Source of the DNA: Streptomyces hygroscopicus subsp. hygroscopicus
GTDB lineage: Bacteria; Actinomycetota; Actinomycetes; Streptomycetales; Streptomycetaceae
Assembly: GCF_001553455.1 (NCBI RefSeq)
Contig: NZ_BBOX01000167.1
Span: 1 to 49,650 of the forward strand
Direction: 5' to 3'
DNA: 49,650 nt
Part shown: piece after piece, positions 1-9,160 of the stretch
Position numbering within the stretch: position 1 is the first letter of the stretch
Layout of the letters: each line of letters begins with the position of its first letter
Notes under the pieces: generated by a model
Told to the model about the DNA's origin: nothing
Database searches by the model: none
Seen by the model: only the letters and a program-made list of their open reading frames with translations
Program-made: the position numbers and the translations under genes

Positions 1-1
1 C

Positions 2-1168
2 CCGCCCGCCGAGCCCGGCCGTCCCGCCCGCCCGGTCGCGGGCGACGCCTCCGGCTGGACCATGGACGAGCGGCTCTACAACCAGGTCTGGGGGATGTTC
101 GAGGACCTGGCCCGCACGGCCGCGGCCTACCGCAGCGCCGTGGACTTCGCGGAGTCCCGGATGGAGCGCGAGCTGGACCGGGTGCTCTCCGATCCGCGCA
201 CCCGGGTGGGCCCGGCGGCCGACGCCGCCCGTGCCGAGGCGCGGGCCAGGCACACCGACCTCGTCGAGCAGGCCCGCGCCGCCCTCGACCGCGATCTGGC
301 GCAGCTCACCGCCGAGGCCGAGGTGGTCGAGCCCGCGCTGCCGCCCGCCTACGCCCGCTGGGACAGCCCGGTGTGGCAGGCGTACCAGGTGCCGATGGAG
401 ATTCCGATGGCCCTGCGCCTGGGCGATCTGCACCTCCCGGAGCGCACCGATCTGCGCATCCCCATGCTGGTGCGGCTGCCGCTGGAGCGCGGGCTGTGGA
501 TCGACGCCGGGCGTCCGGGCTCGTTCGACGGCGGACCGGCCGACGCCGGGGAGCTGCGCGCGCTGGCCGCGGACACGGCCGTCGCGATCGCCGCGCGGCT
601 GCTGGCGGTCTATCCGGCGGGGGAGTTCTCGGTGCGGGTGATCGACCCGGCGGGTTCGGCCGCGGGTTCGTTCGCCCCGCTGGTGGGGTCGGGCGCGCTG
701 CGCGAGCCGCCGGCGGCCGGCGCCCAGGGGGTCTCCTCGGTGCTCGCCGCGCTGACCCGGCGGGTCGACCTGGTGCAGATGGCCGTCCGCAGTGGTGCCA
801 CGGACGCGCTGCCGCCCGATCTGGACACCGCCGAGCAGTTGCTGATCGTCCATGACTTCCCGCACGGTTTCGACGACCGGGCCGTCACCCAGCTGCGCTA
901 TCTGGCCGACGAGGGGCCCTCGGTGGGCGTGCATCTGATGATGGTCGCCGACCGCGAGGACGCGCGGGCCTACGGGCCGGTGCTGGACCCGCTGTGGCGG
1001 TCGCTGCTGCGGCTCACTCCGGTCGCCGACGACCATCTCGCCGACCCCTGGGTGGGCCATGCGTGGACGTACGAGCCGTCGATGGTGCCGCGCGGCAGCC
1101 AGGTGCTGCCCCAGGTGCTTCAGGCCGTGGTCAAGGCGATGCGGGACCGCCCGTCGTACGGCCACTGA
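2..1168 (+). CDS. FtsK/SpoIIIE-like (TerD-associated type) protein, 5' end missing
   Basis: The reading frame is open to the window edge, so this is the C-terminal part of a longer protein; the internal ATG at 62 is probably not the true start. The visible ~388 residues begin with a helical charged segment, then a region like the non-catalytic flank of FtsK/EccC ATPases (LGDLHLPERTDLRIPML, then GLWIDAG), a VRVIDP strand, and LLIVHDFPHGFDDRAV followed by GPSVGVHLMMVAD, which matches the late FtsK core. No Walker A is visible; it may lie upstream or be absent. In Streptomyces such proteins often carry an N-terminal TerD domain, which would fit the TerC gene next door, but that part is outside the window. 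The role is unknown; fold assignment is moderate. Confidence 0.6.
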   Translation, partial: PPAEPGRPARPVAGDASGWTMDERLYNQVWGMFEDLARTAAAYRSAVDFAESRMERELDRVLSDPRTRVGPAADAARAEARARHTDLVEQARAALDRDLAQLTAEAEVVEPALPPAYARWDSPVWQAYQVPMEIPMALRLGDLHLPERTDLRIPMLVRLPLERGLWIDAGRPGSFDGGPADAGELRALAADTAVAIAARLLAVYPAGEFSVRVIDPAGSAAGSFAPLVGSGALREPPAAGAQGVSSVLAALTRRVDLVQMAVRSGATDALPPDLDTAEQLLIVHDFPHGFDDRAVTQLRYLADEGPSVGVHLMMVADREDARAYGPVLDPLWRSLLRLTPVADDHLADPWVGHAWTYEPSMVPRGSQVLPQVLQAVVKAMRDRPSYGH

Positions 1169-1224
1169 CCAGCTGTTTTGTCCAACTCTTTACTCTTCCA
1201 TGGGAATTCCTGTACTCTTGTGTC

Positions 1225-1392
1225 TGCGGAGGGGAGTACTCCTGTAGCGGTGTTCCCGTCACCACGGGTTCCGTCCGGCCCCAGGAGGCCGGATGGAACC
1301 CCGGGACACCGGCCCAGGTCCGGCCACGGGCAGGGGCGGAAGAGACCTCCGGCAGCGACGACGCTGAAACTGCCGTACGAATGCCGGAGGAA
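1225..1392 (+). promoter_or_regulatory. yybP-ykoY (Mn2+-sensing) riboswitch with translational expression platform
   Basis: The leader of the terC gene carries both conserved blocks of the yybP-ykoY aptamer: GGAGGGGAGTA at 1228-1238 and GAAGAGACCTCC at 1339-1350, which pair as P1 (GGAGG 1228-1232 with CCTCC 1346-1350). GC-rich paired arms lie between. The 3' P1 strand with its flank, CCTCCGGCA (1346-1354), is the exact complement of TGCCGGAGG (1382-1390), which contains the Shine-Dalgarno sequence of terC. Inference: without Mn2+ the P1 strand sequesters the ribosome site, and Mn2+ binding frees it. The family is known to control TerC/Alx-type Mn2+ exporters. The aptamer is seen directly; the ligand is inferred from the family. 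Confidence 0.85.
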
Positions 1393-1394
1393 CA

Positions 1395-2399
1395 GTGGAC
1401 GTATCCGTGGCCATGTGGGGGCTGACCATCGGCGGCCTCTGCGCACTCATCGCCGCCGACTTCTTCATAGGCGGGCGCAAGCCCCATGAGGTCTCCCTCA
1501 AGGAGGCCGGGATCTGGACCGCCGTCTGGGTCGCCCTCGCCGGGCTCTTCGGGCTCGGCCTGCTGGTCTTCGCGGGCGGCCAGCCGTCCGGCGAGTTCTT
1601 CGCCGGTTTCATCACCGAGAAGTCGCTGAGCGTCGACAACCTCTTCGTCTTCGTGCTGATCATGGCGAAATTCGCCGTGCCGACGGTCTACCAGCAGCGC
1701 GTGCTGATGGTGGGGGTGCTCATCGCGCTGGTGCTGCGCGCGGTCTTCATCGCCGCCGGAGCCGCGATCATCTCGACCTTCGCCTGGGTGTTCTACATCT
1801 TCGGCGCGTTCCTCATCTGGACGGCCTGGAAGCTGATCCAGGAGGCGCGGGCCGATGAGGAGGAAACGGAGTTCGAGGAGAACCGGCTGCTGAAGGCGGT
1901 CGAGAAGCGGTTCCCGTCCACCGACGGGTACCACGGCACCCAGCTGTTCATCGTGGAGAACGGCAAGCGGCTGATGACCCCGATGCTGATCGTCATGCTG
2001 GCGATCGGCACCACGGACGTCCTCTTCGCGCTGGACTCGATCCCCGCGATCTTCGGCCTCACCCAGGACCCGTACATCGTCTTCACCGCCAACGCCTTCG
2101 CCCTGATGGGACTGCGCCAGCTCTACTTCCTGATAGGCGGCCTGCTCAAGAAGCTGGTTCACCTCTCCTACGGGCTGTCGATCATCCTCGGCTTCATCGG
2201 CGTCAAGCTGGTGCTGCACGCCCTGCACGAGTCCGGGGCGCACGTCCCCGAGATCAGCATCCCGGTCTCGCTCGGCGTGATCTGCGCGGTCCTCGCCGTC
2301 ACGACGGCCACGAGTCTGTACGCCTCGAGGAAACGAGCCCTGGCGGAGGCGGGGAACGGGGAGAGCCGGCTCCGGGACAAGGACAGCGCCGACGTCTGA
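1395..2399 (+). CDS. TerC-family integral membrane protein, probable Mn2+ exporter
   Basis: A 334-residue polytopic membrane protein of the TerC/Alx family, with about 8-9 hydrophobic segments. The two conserved acidic membrane motifs are present: EKSLSVDNLFVF (Asp81) and GTTDVLFALDSIPAIF (Asp208, Asp214). A charged cytoplasmic loop (about 150-195) splits the halves, and the tail after about 310 is hydrophilic. Family members export Mn2+, in some cases to metallate secreted enzymes. The GTG start follows GGAGG (1386-1390) with a short 4-nt gap. Control by the upstream yybP-ykoY element strongly supports a manganese role over the older tellurite-resistance label. Confidence 0.88.
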   Translation: MDVSVAMWGLTIGGLCALIAADFFIGGRKPHEVSLKEAGIWTAVWVALAGLFGLGLLVFAGGQPSGEFFAGFITEKSLSVDNLFVFVLIMAKFAVPTVYQQRVLMVGVLIALVLRAVFIAAGAAIISTFAWVFYIFGAFLIWTAWKLIQEARADEEETEFEENRLLKAVEKRFPSTDGYHGTQLFIVENGKRLMTPMLIVMLAIGTTDVLFALDSIPAIFGLTQDPYIVFTANAFALMGLRQLYFLIGGLLKKLVHLSYGLSIILGFIGVKLVLHALHESGAHVPEISIPVSLGVICAVLAVTTATSLYASRKRALAEAGNGESRLRDKDSADV

Positions 2400-2486
2400 C
2401 GCGCCCGCGGCGTCACCGCCCTGACGGCGCCGGCAGCGCCGGAAGGCGTGCGGCGACCGTCCGCGCCCCGGAGCCGGGCGACCGGC

Positions 2487-3821
2487 TCACACAGCCGCCT
2501 CCCCGGCCTCCAGAGGCCGCACGGCCGATCGTCCGTCCTCCGGACGGTCGGCCGTCGGCCTCGTCTCCGGCAGCAGGGCGAAGCAGCCCAGGCTCAGCAG
2601 CGCCACCGCGGTCAGATACGCGGCGACGCCCCAGGGCGGGCCCTCGCCGTGGGACAGCGCCGTCGCCACGATCGGGGTGAGCGCCCCGCCCAGGACGCCC
2701 CCGAGGTTGTAGCCGAGCGCCGCGCCCGTACAGCGCACCCGCGCCTCGAACAGCTCGGGCAGATAGGCCGAGGTCACGGCGAACATGGTGATGAAGGCGA
2801 GTAGCGCGCCCAGGAAGCCCAGGAACATCAGCGGCGGCTGACCGGTGCGCAACAGCGCGATCAGCGGAAACATCCACACCACCGTGGCCACGCAGCCCGC
2901 CAGGCACAGCGGCCGCCGCCCGAAGCGGTCGCCGAGATGGGCCGCCAGGGGCGTCAGGACGCCCTTGACCGCCACGGCCGCCATGACGCACCCCAGCAGG
3001 GTCGTGCGCGCCACACCGAGCCGCTCCGTGCCGTACGCCAGGGACCAGGTCGTGACCGTGTAGAAGACGGCGTAGCCCACCGCCAGCCCACCCGCGGTCA
3101 GCAGGACCAGCCGCCAGTGGCCGCGCACCACCTCGGCCAGCGGCGCGGCGGCCCGCTCGTCACGCTCGGCCAGCTCCCGGAACCGCGGCGTCTCGGTCAG
3201 CCGGGTCCGCAGCAGCAGCCCGGCGCCCGCCAGCAGCCCCGCGCCCCAGAACGGCACCCGCCACCCCCAGGACCGGAACTCGCCCTCGTCCAGCGCGGCC
3301 GACAGGGCCAGCATCGTGCCGTTGGCCAGCAGAAAGCCGATGGCCGGGCCGACCTGTGGAAAGCCCGACCACAGTCCGCGCCGCTCCGGGGGCGCGTGCT
3401 CGGCGGTCAGCAGCACCGCGCCGCCCCATTCGCCGCCGAGCCCCAGCCCCTGCAGAAAGCGCAGCACGAGCAGCAGGACGGGGGCGGCGATACCGATCGC
3501 GCCGTAGGCCGGGACGAAGCCCACGGCGACGGTCGCGAGGCCGGTCAGCAGCAGTGAGGCGATGAGCACCGGCCGGCGGCCGTACCGGTCGCCGATGGGT
3601 CCGAAGAGCATCGAGCCCAGCGGCCGGGCCACGAAGCCGACGGCGAAGGTGCCGAACGCGGCGAGGGTGCCGGCCAGCGGGGAGAAGGTGGGGAAGAACA
3701 GCGGGCCGAGAACGAGCGCGGCGGCCGTGCCGTAGACGAAGAAGTCGTAGAACTCGATCGCGGTGCCGGCCAGGGACGCGGCGGCGAGGCGGGCCATGGA
3801 CGGAGAGCGGTCATGGTGCAT
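2487..3821 (-). CDS. MFS transporter, metabolite:H+ symporter (MHS) type
   Basis: A 444-residue, 12-helix major facilitator protein. The N-terminal AGTAIEFYDFFVYGTAAALV segment and the loop motif GPIGDRYGRRPVL (TM2-3) are typical of the MHS subfamily (ProP, ShiA, KgtP relatives), as is RFLQGLGLGGEWGGAV in TM4. A second GDRFGRRPL follows in the C-terminal half. It should import a small organic acid or zwitterion with protons; the substrate cannot be told from sequence. It is monocistronic on the minus strand between terC and the MBL gene. The start is uncertain: Met1 has no clear ribosome site and Met9 is an alternative. Confidence 0.85.
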   Translation of the reverse strand: MHHDRSPSMARLAAASLAGTAIEFYDFFVYGTAAALVLGPLFFPTFSPLAGTLAAFGTFAVGFVARPLGSMLFGPIGDRYGRRPVLIASLLLTGLATVAVGFVPAYGAIGIAAPVLLLVLRFLQGLGLGGEWGGAVLLTAEHAPPERRGLWSGFPQVGPAIGFLLANGTMLALSAALDEGEFRSWGWRVPFWGAGLLAGAGLLLRTRLTETPRFRELAERDERAAAPLAEVVRGHWRLVLLTAGGLAVGYAVFYTVTTWSLAYGTERLGVARTTLLGCVMAAVAVKGVLTPLAAHLGDRFGRRPLCLAGCVATVVWMFPLIALLRTGQPPLMFLGFLGALLAFITMFAVTSAYLPELFEARVRCTGAALGYNLGGVLGGALTPIVATALSHGEGPPWGVAAYLTAVALLSLGCFALLPETRPTADRPEDGRSAVRPLEAGEAAV

Positions 3822-3900
3822 GACGCGCCAACCGTCACGGCCCGCCGGGGGTCACGGGGCGTACGGGGGTGCGCGGCGCGCGGGGGCCGCGTGCGAGCCG

Positions 3901-4557
3901 CTACCAGCCGCGCTCGCGCCACTCACCGAGGTGCGGGCGCTCGGCGCCGAGCGTGGTGTCGTCGCCGTGGCCGGGGTAGACCCAGGTCTCGTCCGGAAGC
4001 CGGTCGAACAGCTTGGTCTCCACGTCGTTGATCAGGCTCTCGAACGCCTTGGGGTCCTTGAAGGTGTTGCCGACCCCGCCCGGGAAGAGGCAGTCGCCGG
4101 TGAACACGTGGGGGTGGCCGTGCGGATCGTCGTAGATCAGGGCGATGCTGCCCGGGGTGTGGCCGACCAGGTGGCGGGCGGTCAGCTCGACCCGGCCGAC
4201 CCGCAGCGTGTCACCGTCCTCGACCAGGACGTCGGTCCGCACCGGGATGCCCTCCGCGTCGTAGCGGCCCGCGTAGGTACGGGCGCCGGTGGCCTCCATC
4301 ACCTCGCGCAGCGCGCCCCAGTGGTCCTGGTGGCGGTGGGTGGTGACCACGGACCCGATCCCGCTCTCGCCGATGAGGGAGAGCAGGGTGTGCGGCTCGG
4401 CCGCGGCGTCGATCAGCAGCTGTTCGTCGGTGGCCCGGCAGCGCAGCAGATAGGCGTTGTTGGCCATGGGGCCCACCGCGACCTTCGAGATCATGAGATC
4501 GGGCAGTTCATGCACATCCGCCGGTCCGCCGACCGTCACCACTCCGCTGTAGGTCAT
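3901..4557 (-). CDS. MBL-fold metallo-hydrolase, glyoxalase II-like
   Basis: A 218-residue metallo-beta-lactamase-fold enzyme with the full binuclear metal set: THRHQDH (His74, His76, Asp78, His79), HTPGS (His133), FTGDCLF (Asp155) and PGHG (His197). It resembles hydroxyacylglutathione hydrolases, but Streptomyces uses mycothiol rather than glutathione, so a mycothiol-linked or other thioester substrate is possible; this is inference. The length is usual for the short YcbL-like class. A TAGGCT box lies 6 nt before the ATG, so the mRNA may be leaderless. It lies upstream of and divergent from uvrA. Confidence 0.85.
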   Translation of the reverse strand: MTYSGVVTVGGPADVHELPDLMISKVAVGPMANNAYLLRCRATDEQLLIDAAAEPHTLLSLIGESGIGSVVTTHRHQDHWGALREVMEATGARTYAGRYDAEGIPVRTDVLVEDGDTLRVGRVELTARHLVGHTPGSIALIYDDPHGHPHVFTGDCLFPGGVGNTFKDPKAFESLINDVETKLFDRLPDETWVYPGHGDDTTLGAERPHLGEWRERGW

Positions 4558-5111
4558 GGCCTCAGCCTAGTGCGGGCAGGACGGGCAAGGGACCGCCGGG
4601 GCGGGGGAGAACCGGGCCGGGGAGGACTGTGTCGGGAAGGCCGGGGAGGGCGGCGCCCGGGAATATCCGGTGCCCCGCGGGCCTTCTACCGATGAGTGCG
4701 GCGGGCCCGCTCCCGACGAGGCGTCGCGCGACGGAATCGCGGCGGGTGGATCCGCCCCGAGTGGATCCACCGGGGTGGCCGCGAGGAACATCAAAGGCGG
4801 ACCGTGGGCGGGCGGTGGCAGCGTCTGCGGCGACCGCCCGGCGAGGCGCTCGTCGTCCGGGCCTCATCCGACCCCGGCCATCAGCCGACCGTAGTCCGCA
4901 CCACACGATCGGGTGAAGTCGGCTCTCGGCTCCCGCAAATCGAATGTGCGTGCTATAGGCTCGGTGTGCTGCATCCTTAAGACATCGTCGTCGTGCCCCC
5001 ATACCCTGGGTTTGGGGGCTTCGCTCCGCTCCGCCTCTGCTCCATCCGGCAGGGCCGCCCCGCGAGCGGGCTCGGCGCACCCCGTCTCTCTCAAGAAAGG
5101 TGCCGACCGGC
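4558..5111. other. Divergent intergenic region upstream of uvrA
   Basis: About 550 bp without a credible gene. It holds an inverted repeat GGTGGATCC (4745-4753) / GGATCCACC (4763-4771), whose right arm lies in the 10-bp palindrome GTGGATCCAC. Near uvrA there is TCGAATGTGCGTGCTA (4940-4955), a degenerate match to the actinobacterial LexA box, directly followed by TAGGCT (4956-4961), a possible -10 box for uvrA. Short open frames here lack ribosome sites and recognisable similarity. Confidence 0.5.
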
Positions 5112-8100
5112 GTGGCCGACCGTCTCATCGTTCGTGGCGCTCGCGAGCACAACCTCAAGAACGTCTCACTGGACCTTCCTCGCGACTCGCTCATCGTCTT
5201 CACCGGGCTGTCCGGGTCGGGCAAGTCGTCCCTCGCGTTCGACACGATCTTCGCCGAGGGGCAGCGCCGCTACGTCGAGTCGCTCTCCTCCTACGCCCGT
5301 CAGTTCCTGGGGCAGATGGACAAGCCCGATGTGGACTTCATCGAGGGCCTGTCCCCCGCGGTGTCGATCGACCAGAAGTCGACCTCGCGGAATCCGCGCT
5401 CGACGGTCGGCACGATCACCGAGGTCTATGACTACCTCCGGCTGCTGTTCGCCCGCATCGGCAAGCCGCACTGCCCGGAGTGCGGCCGCCCGATCGCCCG
5501 CCAGTCGCCGCAGGCGATCGTGGACCGGGTCCTGGAGCTTCCCGAGGGCAGCCGCTTCCAGGTGCTCTCCCCGCTGGTGCGCGAGCGCAAGGGGGAGTTC
5601 GTCGACCTCTTCTCCGATCTCCAGACCAAGGGCTACAGCCGGGCCCGGGTGGACGGCGCCACCATCCAGCTGGCCGACCCGCCGAAGCTGAAGAAGCAGG
5701 AGAAGCACACCATCGAGGTGGTCGTCGACCGCCTCACCGTCAAGGACAGCGCCAAGCGCCGGCTGACCGACTCGGTGGAGACCGCGCTCGGCCTCTCCGG
5801 CGGCATGGTGATCCTCGACTTCGTCGACCTCGACGAGGACGACCCGCAGCGGGAGCGGATGTTCTCCGAGCATCTGTACTGCCCGTACGACGATCTGTCC
5901 TTCGAGGAGCTGGAGCCGCGCACCTTCTCCTTCAACTCGCCCTTCGGCGCCTGCCCGGACTGCACCGGTATCGGCACCCGCATGGAGGTCGACCCCGAGC
6001 TGATCGTCCCGGACGAGGAGAAGTCGCTCGACGAGGGCGCCATCCACCCCTGGTCCCACGGCCACACCAAGGACTACTTCGGGCGGCTGGTCGGCGCGCT
6101 CGCCGACGCGCTGGGCTTCCGTACGGACGTCCCCTGGGCCGGGCTTCCGCAGCGCGCCAGGAAGGCGCTGCTCAACGGCCACCGCACCCAGATCGAGGTG
6201 CGCTACCGCAATCGCTACGGCCGCCAGCGGGCGTACACCACGGCCTTCGAAGGCGCGGTGCCCTATGTGAAGCGGCGCCATTCGGAGGCGGAGAGCGACG
6301 CCAGCCGGGAGCGGTTCGAGGGCTATATGCGCGAGGTGCCCTGCCCCACCTGTGAGGGCACCCGGCTCAAGCCGATCGTCCTGGCGGTCACCGTGCAGGG
6401 CAAGTCCATCGCGGACGTCTCGGCGATGTCGATCAGCGAATGCGCCGAGTTCCTGCGCGGTATGGAGCTGAGCCCGCGGGAGAAGACCATCGCCGAGCGG
6501 GTCCTCAAGGAGGTCAATGAGCGGCTGAGGTTCCTGGTCGACGTCGGCCTGGACTATCTCTCGCTCAACCGCGCGGCGGGCACCCTCTCCGGCGGTGAGG
6601 CCCAGCGCATCCGGCTGGCCACCCAGATCGGCTCCGGTCTGGTCGGCGTGCTCTACGTCCTGGACGAGCCCTCCATCGGGCTGCACCAGCGCGACAACCA
6701 CCGGCTGATCGAGACGCTGGTGCGGCTGCGCGACCTCGGCAACACCCTGATCGTCGTGGAGCACGACGAGGACACCATCAAGACCTCGGACTGGGTGGTG
6801 GACATCGGTCCGGGCGCGGGTGAGCACGGCGGCAAGGTGGTGCACAGCGGGCCGCTGAGCGAGCTGCTGGTCAACGAGGAGTCGATGACCGGGCACTATC
6901 TTTCCGGGAAGAAGGCCATCCCCCTGCCGGCGGCGCGCCGGCCCATGGACCCCAAGCGGCGTCTGACGGTCCACGGCGCCCGGGAGAACAACCTCCAGGA
7001 CATCGACGTGTCCTTCCCGCTGGGGGTGCTCACCGCCGTCACCGGCGTCTCCGGTTCGGGTAAGTCCACGCTGGTCAACGACATCCTCTACACCCATCTG
7101 GCCCGTGAGCTGAACGGCGCGCGGGCGGTTCCGGGACGGCACACCCGGGTCGCCGGCGACGACCTCGTCGACAAGGTGGTCCATGTCGACCAGTCGCCCA
7201 TCGGCCGCACCCCGCGCTCGAACCCGGCGACGTACACCGGCGTCTTCGACCATGTGCGCAAGCTGTTCGCGGAGACGATGGAGGCCAAGGTCCGCGGGTA
7301 TCAGCCCGGCCGGTTCTCCTTCAACGTCAAGGGCGGCCGCTGCGAGAACTGCTCCGGTGACGGCACCATCAAGATCGAGATGAACTTCCTGCCGGATGTG
7401 TACGTGCCGTGCGAGGTCTGCCACGGGGCGCGGTACAACCGGGAGACCCTGGAGGTGCACTACAAGGGCAAGTCCATCGCCGAGGTGCTGGACATGCCCA
7501 TCGAGGAGGCGCTGGACTTCTTCGAGGCGGTGCCCACCATCGCCCGCCATCTGCGCACCCTCAACGAGGTCGGGCTCGGTTACGTCCGGCTCGGGCAGCC
7601 CGCGCCGACCCTCTCCGGCGGTGAGGCCCAGCGCGTCAAGCTGGCGAGCGAGCTGCAGAAGCGGTCGACCGGGCGCACGGTGTACGTCCTGGACGAGCCG
7701 ACCACCGGTCTGCACTTCGAGGACATCAGCAAGCTGATCAGCGTGCTGTCCGGACTGGTCGACAAGGGCAACACCGTGATCGTCATCGAGCACAACCTCG
7801 ATGTGATCAAGACGGCCGACTGGGTCGTGGACATGGGCCCCGAGGGCGGCAGCGGCGGCGGTCTGGTGATCGCCGAGGGCACCCCGGAGGAGGTGGCCTC
7901 CGTTCCGGCCAGCCACACCGGCAAGTTCCTGCGGGACATGCTGGGCGACCGGGTGAGCGACGCGACGGTGCCCGCCGCGCGCAACGGCGGCAGGAGCGCC
8001 AAGAAGGCGCCCGCCAAGCCCGCCAAGAAGGCCGCCGCCACGACCACGGCGGCCAAGAAGACCGCGTCGAAGAAGACCGCGGCCAAGAAGGCGGCGGCCA

Positions 8101-8138
8101 AGACCACGGTCGCCTCCCGGCGGACGGCCGCGAAGTAG
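5112..8138 (+). CDS. uvrA: Excinuclease ABC subunit A (UvrA)
   Basis: The damage-recognition ATPase of nucleotide excision repair, working with UvrB and UvrC. At 1008 residues it has two ABC modules: Walker [10 protein letters not shown] (32-40) and GVSGSGKST, each with an LSGGEAQR signature and a Walker B ([20 protein letters not shown]). Zinc-binding cysteines are seen in CPECG, CPYD..CPDC, CPTCEG and [15 protein letters not shown] chose GTG 5112 because GAAAGG (5095-5100) sits 11 nt upstream and relatives start MADRLIVRG; the GTG at 5100 overlaps that ribosome site. The last ~55 residues form a Lys/Ala-rich, histone-H1-like tail ([12 protein letters not shown] type), a common add-on in Streptomyces. 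Confidence 0.97.
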   Translation: MADRLIVRGAREHNLKNVSLDLPRDSLIVFTGLSGSGKSSLAFDTIFAEGQRRYVESLSSYARQFLGQMDKPDVDFIEGLSPAVSIDQKSTSRNPRSTVGTITEVYDYLRLLFARIGKPHCPECGRPIARQSPQAIVDRVLELPEGSRFQVLSPLVRERKGEFVDLFSDLQTKGYSRARVDGATIQLADPPKLKKQEKHTIEVVVDRLTVKDSAKRRLTDSVETALGLSGGMVILDFVDLDEDDPQRERMFSEHLYCPYDDLSFEELEPRTFSFNSPFGACPDCTGIGTRMEVDPELIVPDEEKSLDEGAIHPWSHGHTKDYFGRLVGALADALGFRTDVPWAGLPQRARKALLNGHRTQIEVRYRNRYGRQRAYTTAFEGAVPYVKRRHSEAESDASRERFEGYMREVPCPTCEGTRLKPIVLAVTVQGKSIADVSAMSISECAEFLRGMELSPREKTIAERVLKEVNERLRFLVDVGLDYLSLNRAAGTLSGGEAQRIRLATQIGSGLVGVLYVLDEPSIGLHQRDNHRLIETLVRLRDLGNTLIVVEHDEDTIKTSDWVVDIGPGAGEHGGKVVHSGPLSELLVNEESMTGHYLSGKKAIPLPAARRPMDPKRRLTVHGARENNLQDIDVSFPLGVLTAVTGVSGSGKSTLVNDILYTHLARELNGARAVPGRHTRVAGDDLVDKVVHVDQSPIGRTPRSNPATYTGVFDHVRKLFAETMEAKVRGYQPGRFSFNVKGGRCENCSGDGTIKIEMNFLPDVYVPCEVCHGARYNRETLEVHYKGKSIAEVLDMPIEEALDFFEAVPTIARHLRTLNEVGLGYVRLGQPAPTLSGGEAQRVKLASELQKRSTGRTVYVLDEPTTGLHFEDISKLISVLSGLVDKGNTVIVIEHNLDVIKTADWVVDMGPEGGSGGGLVIAEGTPEEVASVPASHTGKFLRDMLGDRVSDATVPAARNGGRSAKKAPAKPAKKAAATTTAAKKTASKKTAAKKAAAKTTVASRRTAAK

Positions 8139-8147
8139 CCGCGGGGT

Positions 8148-8178
8148 CGGCGCCGGGGCCGAAGGAGCCCCGGCGCCG
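8148..8178. terminator. Bidirectional terminator hairpin between uvrA and the sugar kinase
   Basis: A 12-bp GC stem, CGGCGCCGGGGC paired with GCCCCGGCGCCG, with a 7-nt loop, lies between two convergent genes. There is no T-run, as is usual in Streptomyces. Confidence 0.7.
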
Positions 8179-8218
8179 CACCCGCACCGACCGGGCACGG
8201 CGCCGGTGTGCCGAGGGG

Positions 8219-9160
8219 TCAGGCCAGCTCGGAGGCGTAGGGCGGCTCCGCGCCCGCGCGGGAGCAGGTGAACGCGGCGGCACGGGCGGCGAAGCCCAGC
8301 ACATCCCGCCAGGCCGCGTCGTCGAGCTTGGCCAGCGCGGGCGCCGACAGCGCCTGGTGGGCGGCCAGCCGGTGCAGCAGTGCGGCGTTCACGGTGTCGC
8401 CCGCCCCGATGGTGTCCACCACGTCCACCCGCTCGCCCGGCACCGAGAGGACCGAGCCGTCCTGGCGCCGCACGCTCAGCCCCTCCCCGCCCCGGGTGAG
8501 CACCACGGCCGCCGGGCCCGCCGCCAGCCACTCGCCCACGGCCGTCTCCACGTCCTCGGAGTCGGCCAGCCACCGCGCGTCCTCTATGGACAGCTTCAGC
8601 AGGCCGACATGGGGCAGCCAGCCGCGGAAGCGGGCGCGGTAGGCGTCGGCGTCGGGGATCAGGCCGGTGCGGATGTTGGGGTCCAGGAGGGTGAAGACCC
8701 CACGTGCGGCCTCCCGCCGCAGCAGCTCCTCGTACGCGCTCGCGCCCGGCTCCAGCACCAGCGAGCAGGTGCCCAGCGACAGCGCGCTCACCCCCTCGGG
8801 AAGGGACGGCGGCAGGGTGAAGAGCCGGTCCGCGGTGCCCTGCACATAGAAGCCGTATCCGGCCGAGCCGTCGGCCCCGATGGAGGCGACCGCGAGGGTC
8901 GTGGGCTCCTCACCGCGCTGCACCAGCGCGGTGTCCACGCCGTCCTTCCGCAACCCCGCCAGCAGCGCCTCCCCGAAGCCGTCCGTGGAGACCCGCGAGC
9001 AGAACGCGGTGGGCGAGCCGAGCCGCCCCAGCGCCAGCGCGGTGTTGTACGGGCCGCCGCCGCGCGCCGGCCGCAGCGCGGGCAGCCGGTCGCCCGCCGC
9101 GGCGCTCGACGTGCGCTCGGGCACGAGGTCGATCAGGGCTTCTCCGGCGACGACGATCAC
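8219..9160 (-). CDS. PfkB-family carbohydrate kinase, fructokinase-like
   Basis: A 313-residue ribokinase-superfamily sugar kinase. The N-terminal signature is GGGPYNTALALGRLG, and the C-terminal DTIGAGDTVNAALLH carries the catalytic Asp in GAGD. Opening IVVAGEALIDLVP is typical of fructokinases and related sugar kinases; the substrate is not settled. The GTG start at 9160 has GGAAAGGA 9 nt upstream and overlaps the stop of the LacI gene (GTGA), so the two are likely co-transcribed and translationally coupled. The longer open frame upstream is a different frame of the repressor gene. The pair looks like a sugar-responsive unit without its own transporter. Confidence 0.88.
   Translation of the reverse strand: MIVVAGEALIDLVPERTSSAAAGDRLPALRPARGGGPYNTALALGRLGSPTAFCSRVSTDGFGEALLAGLRKDGVDTALVQRGEEPTTLAVASIGADGSAGYGFYVQGTADRLFTLPPSLPEGVSALSLGTCSLVLEPGASAYEELLRREAARGVFTLLDPNIRTGLIPDADAYRARFRGWLPHVGLLKLSIEDARWLADSEDVETAVGEWLAAGPAAVVLTRGGEGLSVRRQDGSVLSVPGERVDVVDTIGAGDTVNAALLHRLAAHQALSAPALAKLDDAAWRDVLGFAARAAAFTCSRAGAEPPYASELA

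Noticed and set aside
2400..2486. Terminator between terC and the MFS gene
   Set aside because: Only short stems (CGGCGC/GCGCCG) can be drawn, too weak to call.
5166..8573. A 1135-codon open frame on the minus strand across uvrA
   Set aside because: It lies antisense to uvrA and exists because high G/C third positions remove stop codons. The protein is a low-information Arg/Gly/Ala/His-rich shadow with no ribosome site.
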